Origin: JBBAGC01 sp964491265
GTDB lineage: Bacteria > Spirochaetota > UBA4802 > UBA5550
DNA: 64,000 bases
Reading direction: 5' to 3'
NCBI GenBank assembly: GCA_964491265.1
Contig: CAZBFP010000004.1
Coordinates: forward strand, 102,848 to 166,847
The translations under genes and the position numbers were made by a program. Shown one piece after another: positions 1 to 8,504 of this stretch. The notes under the pieces were generated by a model. That model searched no databases. It saw only the letters and a program-made list of their open reading frames with translations, and was not told the DNA's origin. Each line of letters begins with the position of its first letter. The stretch's first letter is position 1.

Positions 1-476
1 GTGACTTCAGCAGAAATAGTCTGTGCTCCCCATGCTGTTTCCGGGACAGCAGAAGTAGGAGTATACTCAAAAGTAATTGTAAAATTCCCAACATTATCCG
101 CATCAAAACTATAGTCAATAGTTTCTGCAGTCCCACCTGAATCATTTATTGAATCGGTACTTGGCGCGACTGTCACTGGGTCTGTAGGATTAAATGAAAA
201 TACCAAATCCCCGCCATTTCTGGAAATTCTCAATGTAATGTCATCTATTGTTGACCAATCAGCACTTTCACCTGTTGTCGTAATATTAACAGTAAAAGTA
301 TAAGTGTTACCGGTTTTATAATAAAAATGTCCGCTTCCGACTGGATATTCTGTACCCGCATCTGGAGTCAATGTCACTGAATCAACAGTAGCCCTCGCTT
401 CACCGGCAAAAAACATCCCCGCCATCAGAAAGAGGACACAAAAAAACACCCTTATATTTTTAACCACTCTTATCAT
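1..476 (-). CDS. Secreted surface protein, truncated by the window edge (N-terminal 158 residues)
   Basis: An uninterrupted reading frame runs from an ATG at 476 off the left edge. The first 30 or so residues form a signal peptide (MIRVVKNIRV, then a hydrophobic FFCVLFLMAGMFFAG stretch ending near an ARA cleavage-like site). The mature part is rich in Thr, Ser, Asp and Gly with alternating hydrophobic residues, the look of an immunoglobulin-like or cadherin-like beta-sandwich exported protein. The function is unknown and the C-terminus is outside the window. It is too short for a database-style family call; export is well supported, the fold is inference. Confidence 0.6.
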   Translation of the reverse strand, partial: MIRVVKNIRVFFCVLFLMAGMFFAGEARATVDSVTLTPDAGTEYPVGSGHFYYKTGNTYTFTVNITTTGESADWSTIDDITLRISRNGGDLVFSFNPTDPVTVAPSTDSINDSGGTAETIDYSFDADNVGNFTITFEYTPTSAVPETAWGAQTISAEV

Positions 477-854
477 CAACTCAACACAATCTCTTCCAGT
501 TATAATTCCTTAAAAACAGTACTTTACTCAAAATTAGTATCTTCCAATCCAATCAGAAAACAATCTTTTCTACAAAAAACAATTCTATTCCCTGATGAAA
601 AAAGCATCCACCATAAATCACATTTTACATACAAAAAAGAATTCTCCAGTATAATAAACGGAATAATTTTCATAAAAGTCAATTTAATTATTTAAAAATT
701 GCTGATAAGAGGGTCAGAGCATACTTCTGACTATAGAGCAACTGGCTGCGATAAAAGGGGTCAGAGCATATTTTACCTGTGATTTAAGGATCTTCTTGGA
801 TTTAGCATAAATATATAAATATAGGGTCAGAGCACTCCCGAAAAACAAAAAAAA
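477..854. other. Intergenic region with three GGGTCAGAGCA motifs
   Basis: No gene is visible in these 378 bases. The part near 477-700 is AT-rich and featureless; it should hold the promoter of the truncated secreted protein. The part from 711 to 834 holds three plus-strand copies of the GGGTCAGAGCA motif, described separately. Confidence 0.6.
711..834 (+). repeat. Three-motif GGGTCAGAGCA cassette, left copy
   Basis: Copies of the 11-mer start at 711, 758 and 824, all on the plus strand. The spacers resemble those of the cassette at 1749-1863: both have a 'tagagc' stretch between motifs 1 and 2, and around motif 2 about 31 bases are identical. The two cassettes lie in the same orientation on either side of the flagellin-like gene. 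The motif is probably a recognition sequence for the RAYT transposases of this genome (inference). Confidence 0.75.
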
Positions 855-1670
855 TCATGGCCGTTTCTGAAGAATCATCCCGGTATTAACCTTATAAAGT
901 ACCATATTTGATGAAAAGTCAGTAAACTCCGAAGCAAAATCTAGATCCCTGACCCTGCTTTCACTCTGCTGAAGATTGAACATATAGTAGCTTTTCCCCT
1001 CTATCCGGAGCTTAAGGATATTTGAGTCCACACCGGCAACGCTTCTTTCGCGAATAAGCCTGGTATGAATCTCATCAAGAAGCCCTATCTTTTCATGAGG
1101 AGATGATACAATATTAAAACCGGCAAGCCCCAGGTTTTCTGTTGTAAGATGAGGAATCACCAGTTTCCGGTTAAAGGATGAAAATTCAGCATTCATATTA
1201 ATTTGACGAAGAAGCTGTTCAACCTCAGCCTGGAGCATCTCCCTGTCAGATGGATGGAGTATACCGCTTGAAGCCTGCAGGGCAAGCCCCCTGATTCGAC
1301 GGATTATTTCAATATTCTGCGCAATTGCAGACTCTTTATAGGCAAGATAATTTCGGAAATCCTCGGCATTCATTATTTCCCGCTTTAAAGCTGCAATGTG
1401 GGAACGCATTTTTTCAGAAACTGCAAGTCCTGAAGGGTCGTCTCCAGCCATATTTATACGTTGTGCACTGCTGAGTTTTCGAATATTAGCGGAGATACTG
1501 CTGTAAATCCTGGAATTATGGCTCAATGTGTAGGATCCGGAAGGATTGCTGTAGATCATAATATTGGAATTATCCGGGATAAAGACATAAGATTGACCTG
1601 ATTGACCCATTATCAGCTGAGATATAAAAAATAGCTGAAGAATTATTATTATAAAAATCGTTTTTTTCAT
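855..1670 (-). CDS. Exported flagellin-like protein (signal peptide plus compact flagellin fold)
   Basis: This 271-residue protein has a Sec signal peptide (residues 1-22, MKKT then a long Ile/Leu/Phe core) followed by a complete small flagellin. The flagellin N-domain signature is at 64-89 (RKLSSAQRINMAGDDPSGLA and SEKMR) and the hallmark 'NAEFSSFNRK' near 160-169. The C-domain signature is at 237-248 (ESRVRDLDFASE). No variable D2/D3 region is present, as in spirochaete FlaB. True FlaB is exported by the flagellar type III apparatus and has no signal peptide, so this paralogue is more likely sent to the periplasm or outside by Sec. No flagellar gene is adjacent. GGGTCAGAGCA cassettes flank it. 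Flagellin homology is strong; its role is unknown. Confidence 0.8.
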   Translation of the reverse strand: MKKTIFIIIILQLFFISQLIMGQSGQSYVFIPDNSNIMIYSNPSGSYTLSHNSRIYSSISANIRKLSSAQRINMAGDDPSGLAVSEKMRSHIAALKREIMNAEDFRNYLAYKESAIAQNIEIIRRIRGLALQASSGILHPSDREMLQAEVEQLLRQINMNAEFSSFNRKLVIPHLTTENLGLAGFNIVSSPHEKIGLLDEIHTRLIRERSVAGVDSNILKLRIEGKSYYMFNLQQSESRVRDLDFASEFTDFSSNMVLYKVNTGMILQKRP

Positions 1671-1714
1671 AATATAAATATAGCTAAAAGGTCGGGTTTT
1701 TTCAAGTGTAGACA

Positions 1715-1731
1715 GGGGTCAGAGCATATTT
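1715..1731 (+). repeat. GGGTCAGAGCA motif, single copy
   Basis: A plus-strand copy with an extra leading G and the usual AT-rich tail (GGGGTCAGAGCATATTT). It lies 45 bases upstream of the start codon of the flagellin-like gene, so it may fall in that gene's promoter or leader. Confidence 0.75.
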
Positions 1732-1748
1732 CCTTAGAGCATCCGGGA

Positions 1749-1863
1749 GGGTCAGAGCACACTTCTCATAATAGAGCGCCTGTTTGCTGCAACCGGGGTC
1801 AGAGCATATTTTACCTGTGATTTAAAGATATATCTGATTCAGGATAACTGCGGGGTCAGAGCA
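1749..1863 (+). repeat. Three-motif GGGTCAGAGCA cassette, right copy
   Basis: Motif copies start at 1749, 1796 and 1853, all on the plus strand. Spacing and spacer sequence follow the cassette at 711-834, with about 31 identical bases around the middle motif. It ends 24 bases before the stop codon of the large ATPase gene. The two cassettes form direct repeats around the flagellin-like gene. Confidence 0.75.
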
Positions 1864-1886
1864 TAAAGAAAATATAAAACAAAAAG

Positions 1887-4800
1887 TCATTTCCTTCTGC
1901 ATTTAACAAAGGGCACCAGCCTTTCAGGAAAGCTGTTCCCCCCATGACTGTAGCGCGGTTCATTTTTAGCCGAGTATGAAGTATTTTCAACAAAACCGTG
2001 GTCAGCAGTAATACAGATAGTCCTTTGAATTGGCACCTCGCGGAGGAGGGGTATAAAAATCTCCCTGCAGAATATCTCCATTTCCCTGGAAAGTGTTGCC
2101 AAATCCTGCTTTGTAGAATGTATCTTTTCATCAAGAATACCGATCCAGAGGATTACCCCTGATTCGGAATTATTGCTGATTATGGAACGCACATCATTTT
2201 TTCTATAATCACGCTCTGCTGCTTTAATAAAGATCCACTCCCTGCTGTTAAATTCAAAAACAAGCCCATTTTCAGGTATAATCCCGGGGAAAAGCTCGCT
2301 CCTGTAGGTAAGAGTGTCAGATGGCAGGGGTACGCAGTATAATTCCGGTGCGGAACATGTGATACCCTCACTGCTGAGAAAAGATACCATCTCAAGAAAA
2401 AGATCTATACGGAGAGAGTCAAAAACAATGAGAAGCGGTGATAATGTTTCAATTTTAGGAATAATTGTACCGGGACTCATGCTTTTTTCATATAAAGGCA
2501 ATATTTCTTTAAAATGCCCTTCAGCTTCAGTCATAACAGATTCCCGCAAAGAATCACACTCCCCGGAAACCAGCTCCGCAAGTATATTGTTGTGAAATGC
2601 GATGCTTTTTAATTTTTCACCAGCAATAAGCGCACGCGCTGCTGCAATAAAATAAGCAGCAGGGAATCCGCTTTTTTTTCCGCTTTCCCGATGATACTTT
2701 TTTTTACATTCAAGAAAAATTCTATACCGGTTTAAAAGCTCAATATGCGCCTCTCCCCCACTAAAGGGATAAATGGTCTCCGGCAGCAGTATCCTTTCAT
2801 CCATTATAAAAGTTTCAATTATCAATGTCATTACAGTAGAAAGCCCGCCTGAACGGCTAAAAAGCAGAAGGAGAGAATCTGTCCCAAGAGAATCAATATC
2901 CGCCCCCTTTAATACCTCATTGAGAAAACCTGGTTCAAAAATCACCTCCCAGTTTTTGACCCCTTCTATAAAACCGGTATAACGGTCAACAAGAAGGGTA
3001 AGTCCCTGTTCATCAAAATCAACAAAGAGCGATTTTGATATTATGTCTGCAGCATTTATTCCTTCGATATTACGCAAAAGATAAAAAAGAACCAGTGCTC
3101 TGACCCTCAGTTCACCGCGGTTTGTACGCACACAGGGTTTCAGGTCATCTGCCAGAACAGGCGGTATTTCCAGAATAGTCTCTTCAGCAGATGGATTGGA
3201 AAGCTCAAATATTATATCCTCATCGCTGCCGCCGGGCATATCTGCAAGGAGCCACTTTTCAAAAATCTTCATAAGCTCATGCTTTCTATAACGTCTCCCG
3301 TAAACTGCCCCGGTAAAATCCTCAAGATCCTTTTTCACTACTCGCAGAGTTCCTGAAAGGGCGCTATTAATAAGAGCTACGGCTTCACGTCCCGATGCCC
3401 GCAGGAGTGTGGCGTCATCAGTTCTGTCAGGATCGATACTGAGTATCCCTTTCAGGATCGCCCGCTCCTCCTGCTCCTGATCACCGCTCATTGATCCTGT
3501 ATATGAAATAATTTTTCTTCTGTTCTCCTCATTCTGGAGAAGAGCAAAGTATTGCCTTATGCCATCTCTAATCATCGCGGAAAGATATTCAGCATTATAT
3601 TTTGAAGAGGGCTGAGAAAGCCTGCACTCACAAAAGGGCCTCCTTTTCAACTCCTGTAAAACCTGCCGTCTGCACACTGAAGCTGCAGCGGAATTAATAA
3701 TTTCATCAACCCTTATAAGATCAGACTCAACAGAGATAATTTCTATTCGGGATAGATTATACAGTACACGGTAGGGAACTGTCTGTTTAATAGCTTCAAG
3801 CTCGAAAAAATTTGATGCTGATTGTATTTTTTTATGCTCATCTGCGTACCGGTCAGCATACTCCTCCTGAAAAGCCGCAAATCGGGATATAAACTCTTCA
3901 ATATTATTTTTAATTATATGCTCTTCAATATTTTTCATATCATCAAGCAGATTCAGATATTTATCCTTCAGCCCTTCAAAAGGCATCACGGCTGAAGAAG
4001 AAAGATAATCATAAATAAAAATTATCCGGTCAAGGTTAAGATTTCTAAAACTCATATACCTTTCATAAAGCTCAAAATAAAAAGACATATCGGGAAAATC
4101 GACAAGAAATTCCAGCAGGTACTGAAGCCCGTCTCTGGAATTTTTGCTCACAAATATATGCCCCATGAACTGATTTATAATCTCAACAGATTTTTCTATT
4201 TTATCAAGGGGATGATTTCTGAAAACCGGATATCCTTTAAGATTCTTCAACTCGGCGAGTATCCTGGCCGCATCCTGCTCCTTTTCTCTTTTAAATGAAA
4301 CAAGATCATCCCATACTTTATTCTGTATCTGAAGATGGATCTTCTTTGCGGTAAGCCCTTCAGCAAATGGCCCCAGGAGTTCGAACCTTTCCAGAAATAG
4401 AGGCGACAATTCATCCCCTGTTCTTATGGAATCGCACATCTGCAGAGCCCTCAAATCAAGCGATTGCCCCTTTAAGGCTCTGCCGCCCCTCTCAAGGGTT
4501 ACAAAGCCTGTCTGATGAAGGATGAAAAGATAAAGGCTGAAAAGGTCACGCTTTATCCCCCATGGCCCTTTCCTGAAATAATTATAAATTTTTTCAAAAG
4601 AGCCGCCATTTTCTCTCACATAAGAAATAATTTCACGGATAAAGCTATTAACAGAAGGATCGGGGGCTATTTGGTACTGGTTTGAAGTTTTAAGGATGAT
4701 ACCTTTATAAGGAAAAAGGGCATCAATGGTATTCTTAAGCGCCTTACTCCCTTCGAAATTAAAATCAATAATATCCTTTACAGCAAAAAGCTTAATTATC

Positions 4801-7097
4801 TGGTTAAAAGTCTCGCGAGATGTTATATCAACACCCGGAGCAATTTTTGAATGCCATGGAAAAATTCTTTTCAGAACAGGTTTAGTAATGATCTCCACTG
4901 TCTTTTCAAAAGAACCTGTTAGTACAATATCACTCTCTTCAATTTCTTTATCAGAAAAATGAAAAATTCTGGAATCGGTGTAAAGATCAAGTATAACCCT
5001 TTCCGCTCTTTCAACCGCCTCTTTTACCAGAATATCCACAGCGGCGCTACCCTGGCTCACGGTAGCGGAACTCTCTTCAAAGACGCTTGACATTGCATAT
5101 CCTTTCAGAAGCAACTCTAATTCAGCTGCCCGCGGAGACCTCGGTTTTATAAAAACAAGAGCCTCCTCTGCTTTTGTAGCAGCGCCCTGTATCATCGAAA
5201 CGTATAGAGACGCCTCGTCGGGATCATCTACCGGATACCCGATAATAATTACAGCATCTGTCTCTTCTGCTGACAGCTTCCTCCGTATTATATCCAGCTC
5301 TTCACTATCGATTGACTTTAATCCCATTTGTACAGCAAGGGATTCGCGGATTGTGTTCTCAAAAATAAACTTAAAACTTCTCCCGCCCCCTCGCAGATCA
5401 GCAAGGGGCAGCCTCTCATCTCTCATGCGTGAAATAAAATACCAGAGAGATTGTTTCTCTCTTCCAGGATTTTTCTGCAGAAACTGCTGGATCTTTTTTT
5501 CAAAAAGAGCGATGGGATTCTCTTCACGCTGAAAGAAGAAGGTGTCTTCCAGATCTGTGTCTCCTCTCACTGAAGAGAGAAATGAGGTTTCACGTTCAAG
5601 ACGGCGGAGAATTTTTTCCCGTATAAAAGTATAATTCAGATCCGGATCAAGTTTACTCCTCTTATCCATTACAAGATTTGCAAGATCCTGGGCAGAGGGA
5701 GGATTTGCACCGGGAAGAATCTGGTAAAGCATAATCAATTTTAAAATCCTGGAAGCAAGAAAAGCATCTTTTGCGTCTTTAAATATCGAGGGAACATCCC
5801 GTTCAATACTGTTAAATACAATTGTCATAAGCCAGTTATACTCAATCGATTCCTCAAGATTATTTCTAAAGTGATCGAATATACGGTCCGGGAAAAGTAA
5901 AGTTGTACAATCCTCATCAAGAATGCCTGGAATACCTCTGCTAATGTTTCCCCCTACCTCAGTAACAATAAAATCGACAAGGCCCCGTGTTTTGGAAAAT
6001 AGTCCGGCTACCCCTTCCAGCATCCTGAATGTTTCCGGATGAACCGGATACATGAGATAAAAATCATCCGCGCCATGCCGCCAGCGGGGGAAGGCATCGG
6101 CAAGATTACGATATACCCCATTAATCTCCTCACTGCTCCCCTCTTTTTTTACCAGAAGACGTTTTTCAACCAGCTCCCGCAGATGAAGGGTTGAAAGATT
6201 TATACGGACCGGATACCGGTCTTTAATCCTGTTTAGCCCGTCTGCAGAAATTGAGGCGACCTCTTCAATATTTTCCTGCATCGAAAAAAGTACCCGCAGA
6301 TTTGAGGATCTGGTTTTCTCCCCCATAAACTGAATAAAGCGGATATCTTCCGACACAAGCTCACCTCTCCCCCTTGCGCGAAGAAATTCAGATAGCTCAT
6401 CAAAGAGCAGAAATAGTCCGCCTGGATAGCTCTCTTTAAGGAGCATATCCAGTGAGGAGAAAAGCTCGTTATAATCATAAAACAGGCGGAGTGAACTTTT
6501 CTGCATACTAAGGAATGAATTAATTATATCCCGCTGCCGCCCCGGAGGCTCTTTATCAAAATCGGATTCGCTGATATGATCACTAAATTCATTCTTAAAA
6601 GCGGGAAGCACTCTTTCTTTAAACTCAGCTATCTGCCGGCTGAGATCAGGCAGATCAAGTTTAATCGAACGCTCAATTAAACTTCTGGAAATCTTTTCAA
6701 CAATAATATCTGACAGACTATTAACAGATGAGTAGTCTGTCAGGCTCAATGACAGAGGGAGAAGTTTTTTTTGAATGATTTCATTTTCATAATTCTTCAA
6801 TTCAGGGATATGACGGATGGTGATTTTCATCATATCGGGGTAATTAAATATAGCACAAAGATAGGCGATAAAATGACTTTTCCCTGAGCCATAGCCCCCC
6901 TTGAGCATAAATCCTGCGCCTGTATCTTTTACTGTGTCAGCAAGAATAGGCAGAAGCCCTTTACGTATATCGTCTGTTACAACAAAAGATTCGAATATTC
7001 TGGATTTTACTTCTGATTCGTCATAACGCTCAATAGACGAGACCTGGATTACAGTATCAACAGCAGGCACATCTATTAGATCACGAATCTTTTTCAT
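1887..7097 (-). CDS. BrxC/PglY-like (DUF6079-type) P-loop ATPase with a C-terminal PglZ-like domain
   Basis: A giant protein of about 1736 residues. The N-terminus matches the BrxC/PglY/DUF6079 class: a 'FVVTDDIRKGLLP' lead-in, Walker A GGYGSGKS at about residues 68-75 followed by HF, and Walker B LFLLFDE at about 229-235, then a sensor-like 'VLFSMQENIEE'. A long helical middle follows. The last 180 residues (about 1556-1737) look like a PglZ alkaline-phosphatase-type domain: LLIVFDSLRIDL, later ITADHGF, then YSHGGNS and ERLVP. In BREX and Pgl phage-defence systems these two activities are separate proteins. The stop of the upstream TPR gene overlaps this start by 17 bases, so the two are one operon. 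I chose the ATG at 7097 over the TTG one codon earlier. ATPase assignment is firm, PglZ assignment is by eye. No methyltransferase or other BREX gene is near. Confidence 0.8.
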   Translation of the reverse strand: MKKIRDLIDVPAVDTVIQVSSIERYDESEVKSRIFESFVVTDDIRKGLLPILADTVKDTGAGFMLKGGYGSGKSHFIAYLCAIFNYPDMMKITIRHIPELKNYENEIIQKKLLPLSLSLTDYSSVNSLSDIIVEKISRSLIERSIKLDLPDLSRQIAEFKERVLPAFKNEFSDHISESDFDKEPPGRQRDIINSFLSMQKSSLRLFYDYNELFSSLDMLLKESYPGGLFLLFDELSEFLRARGRGELVSEDIRFIQFMGEKTRSSNLRVLFSMQENIEEVASISADGLNRIKDRYPVRINLSTLHLRELVEKRLLVKKEGSSEEINGVYRNLADAFPRWRHGADDFYLMYPVHPETFRMLEGVAGLFSKTRGLVDFIVTEVGGNISRGIPGILDEDCTTLLFPDRIFDHFRNNLEESIEYNWLMTIVFNSIERDVPSIFKDAKDAFLASRILKLIMLYQILPGANPPSAQDLANLVMDKRSKLDPDLNYTFIREKILRRLERETSFLSSVRGDTDLEDTFFFQREENPIALFEKKIQQFLQKNPGREKQSLWYFISRMRDERLPLADLRGGGRSFKFIFENTIRESLAVQMGLKSIDSEELDIIRRKLSAEETDAVIIIGYPVDDPDEASLYVSMIQGAATKAEEALVFIKPRSPRAAELELLLKGYAMSSVFEESSATVSQGSAAVDILVKEAVERAERVILDLYTDSRIFHFSDKEIEESDIVLTGSFEKTVEIITKPVLKRIFPWHSKIAPGVDITSRETFNQIIKLFAVKDIIDFNFEGSKALKNTIDALFPYKGIILKTSNQYQIAPDPSVNSFIREIISYVRENGGSFEKIYNYFRKGPWGIKRDLFSLYLFILHQTGFVTLERGGRALKGQSLDLRALQMCDSIRTGDELSPLFLERFELLGPFAEGLTAKKIHLQIQNKVWDDLVSFKREKEQDAARILAELKNLKGYPVFRNHPLDKIEKSVEIINQFMGHIFVSKNSRDGLQYLLEFLVDFPDMSFYFELYERYMSFRNLNLDRIIFIYDYLSSSAVMPFEGLKDKYLNLLDDMKNIEEHIIKNNIEEFISRFAAFQEEYADRYADEHKKIQSASNFFELEAIKQTVPYRVLYNLSRIEIISVESDLIRVDEIINSAAASVCRRQVLQELKRRPFCECRLSQPSSKYNAEYLSAMIRDGIRQYFALLQNEENRRKIISYTGSMSGDQEQEERAILKGILSIDPDRTDDATLLRASGREAVALINSALSGTLRVVKKDLEDFTGAVYGRRYRKHELMKIFEKWLLADMPGGSDEDIIFELSNPSAEETILEIPPVLADDLKPCVRTNRGELRVRALVLFYLLRNIEGINAADIISKSLFVDFDEQGLTLLVDRYTGFIEGVKNWEVIFEPGFLNEVLKGADIDSLGTDSLLLLFSRSGGLSTVMTLIIETFIMDERILLPETIYPFSGGEAHIELLNRYRIFLECKKKYHRESGKKSGFPAAYFIAAARALIAGEKLKSIAFHNNILAELVSGECDSLRESVMTEAEGHFKEILPLYEKSMSPGTIIPKIETLSPLLIVFDSLRIDLFLEMVSFLSSEGITCSAPELYCVPLPSDTLTYRSELFPGIIPENGLVFEFNSREWIFIKAAERDYRKNDVRSIISNNSESGVILWIGILDEKIHSTKQDLATLSREMEIFCREIFIPLLREVPIQRTICITADHGFVENTSYSAKNEPRYSHGGNSFPERLVPFVKCRRK

Positions 7098-8070
7098 CAA
7101 AGCCCACTTCCAATTCGTTCTTAATTTTCTTTATTTTCCCCCAAAGCTTTTTATAAGCCGGATTTTTTACAAGCATATTCATCCGGTCAAGAAGCGCAAG
7201 TTTTTCCTCTTCGCTTTGTGCCGAATATATAACAGATGTTAAAAATATATTATCATGGAATTGAGTGTCATCAAGCAGCATAAAATGCCTGAATGCGTGT
7301 TTAAATTCTTTAATTTTATAATAGGCAAATGCAAGCATCCTGCGATTAAAGCCATCCGGCTCCAGTTCCAGAAGACGACTATAAACTTCAACAACCTCGG
7401 GAAATTTCTCCTCCTTCTTAAGCTGCTCTCCAAGAAGCTTAAGCATCTGAGGATTTTCATTATCAGACAGACCAATGGTTTCCCGGATATCCTCTGATAC
7501 AAGCCCCTTCTGATCAATCCTGAGGGAAAGCTTCTCTTTACTATAAAGGCTATTATGCGGTTCAATATGGATTGCTCTATCAATGTTCACCAGAGCTTCG
7601 GGGAAATCCCCCAGGTCACGGCATATCTGAGCAAGAAGATAATAAATATCTGCTCTATCCGCTTTTATATTTATTGCCTTTTTCGCATATTGCAAAGCCT
7701 CTTCCCCTTTGCCTGAAAGCCGCAGCACCTTTGCAATACGCTTAAGCAGAAAAAGATCCCCGGCTGTTTCACGCTCAAGGTCAAAATATATTTCAACAGC
7801 ACGGGAGTAGTTTTTTTTTGCAGCATAAAGGTCACCTTTTGCCCGAAGTGAATAATAATTACCCGGGTCAATTGATAAGGCGCGCTCAATCAATAATTCA
7901 GATTCCGGGTATCTGGACATCCGCATATATATATCCGCAAGCCGGTTAAGGAGTTTTGTAGAGGTAGGGTCTTTTGCTATCTCTTCAAGAAGAAGTTCTT
8001 CAGCTTCACTAAATTTTTTCTCACCAATCAAAGATGATACAAGGTTAAAAATATCCCGGGAAACTGCCAT
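7081..8070 (-). CDS. TPR-repeat protein, operon partner of the ATPase-PglZ fusion
   Basis: This 329-residue protein consists almost wholly of tetratricopeptide repeats. Typical 34-residue units can be seen, such as 'LLNRLADIYMRMSRYPESEL', 'YSLRAKGDLYAAKKNYSRAV' and 'IYYLLAQICRDLGDFPEALV'. No signal peptide or membrane segment is visible, so it should be cytoplasmic. It is the first gene of a two-gene operon and its 3' end overlaps the start of the giant ATPase gene, so the two products are probably made together and may form a complex. TPR proteins are general scaffolds; the specific role is unknown. Confidence 0.8.
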   Translation of the reverse strand: MAVSRDIFNLVSSLIGEKKFSEAEELLLEEIAKDPTSTKLLNRLADIYMRMSRYPESELLIERALSIDPGNYYSLRAKGDLYAAKKNYSRAVEIYFDLERETAGDLFLLKRIAKVLRLSGKGEEALQYAKKAINIKADRADIYYLLAQICRDLGDFPEALVNIDRAIHIEPHNSLYSKEKLSLRIDQKGLVSEDIRETIGLSDNENPQMLKLLGEQLKKEEKFPEVVEVYSRLLELEPDGFNRRMLAFAYYKIKEFKHAFRHFMLLDDTQFHDNIFLTSVIYSAQSEEEKLALLDRMNMLVKNPAYKKLWGKIKKIKNELEVGFDEKDS

Positions 8071-8170
8071 ATCTTCTCTTTTCTGTTAAGTATACTATAA
8101 TTTATTGTTACCCATACTTACCATAAATATCTTCTAATTTTGATAAAATGTCAAGGAGAAAATTTTAAAG

Positions 8171-8216
8171 GGGGTCAGAGCATACTTTTCGACAAAAAAG
8201 TACGGGGTCAGAGCAT
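8171..8216 (+). repeat. Two GGGTCAGAGCA motifs upstream of RAYT
   Basis: Two plus-strand copies with an extra leading G, at 8171 and 8204. The first carries the tail 'TACTTTTC', the second 'TTATG'. The 33-base spacing is similar to spacings in the other clusters. Confidence 0.75.
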
Positions 8217-8313
8217 TATGAAAAAAAATTAAAATCCTACAAAAAAATCAAAAAAAATTCCTCCAAAAACGTATATATAGTAACGCAATTAAATATTCTA
8301 TCTGGAGAAAGAA

Positions 8314-8394
8314 ATGATACTGCTTGTCTGCCTTTTAAACCTGTTTTCTCGACTTGAAGAAGCATTAAATCCGGATAATGATCCGCTATTCTGA
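8314..8394 (+). other. 26-codon open frame behind a RAYT-like leader
   Basis: ATG at 8314 has a GGAGAAAG ribosome-site-like sequence just upstream and the frame ends with TGA at 8392. The predicted peptide begins MILLVCLLNLFSRLEEALN. The upstream sequence resembles the leader of the second RAYT gene, so this may be a remnant of a deleted copy and not a functional gene. I could not match the peptide to any family. Confidence 0.3.
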
Positions 8395-8459
8395 CTAAAA
8401 TTCGCTTAAATTTTTATTTATTCCAGGAATAATAATCGATTTTACTCCGCCTCAAGTTT

Positions 8460-8471
8460 GGGGTCAGAGCA
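8460..8471 (+). repeat. GGGTCAGAGCA motif 34 bases before RAYT start
   Basis: A plus-strand copy with an extra leading G, between the decayed leader and the RAYT start codon. It would lie in the untranslated leader or promoter of the transposase gene, a position where the transposase could act on its own gene. Confidence 0.7.
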
Positions 8472-8504
8472 CCTTATCAAATCATTAAAAGAGGAGTCAT
8501 AAAA

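Larger units (their letters stand above)
8071..8504. other. Intergenic region upstream of the RAYT gene, with motifs and a decayed leader
   Basis: These 434 bases hold three plus-strand GGGTCAGAGCA motifs (8171, 8204, 8460) and an AT-rich stretch near 8235-8315. That stretch resembles the segment directly upstream of the second RAYT near 63790-63870: both have a poly-A run, then CCTC/CCTCT, then AAAAACGTAT and a GGAG-type ribosome site. Here it leads into a 26-codon frame (8314-8394) instead of the transposase, suggesting a relic of an older copy. The RAYT start itself has GAGGAG 10 bases upstream. Confidence 0.6.

Noticed and set aside
3097..3107. GGGTCAGAGCA on the coding strand inside the large ATPase gene
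   Set aside because: The match is exact, but it encodes RVRA in a normal region, is alone and lies against the local strand pattern, so chance is plausible.
1887..8070. A full BREX or Pgl system
   Set aside because: No PglX methyltransferase, BrxA, BrxB or BrxL-like gene is visible in the window, so only a BREX-like module is claimed.
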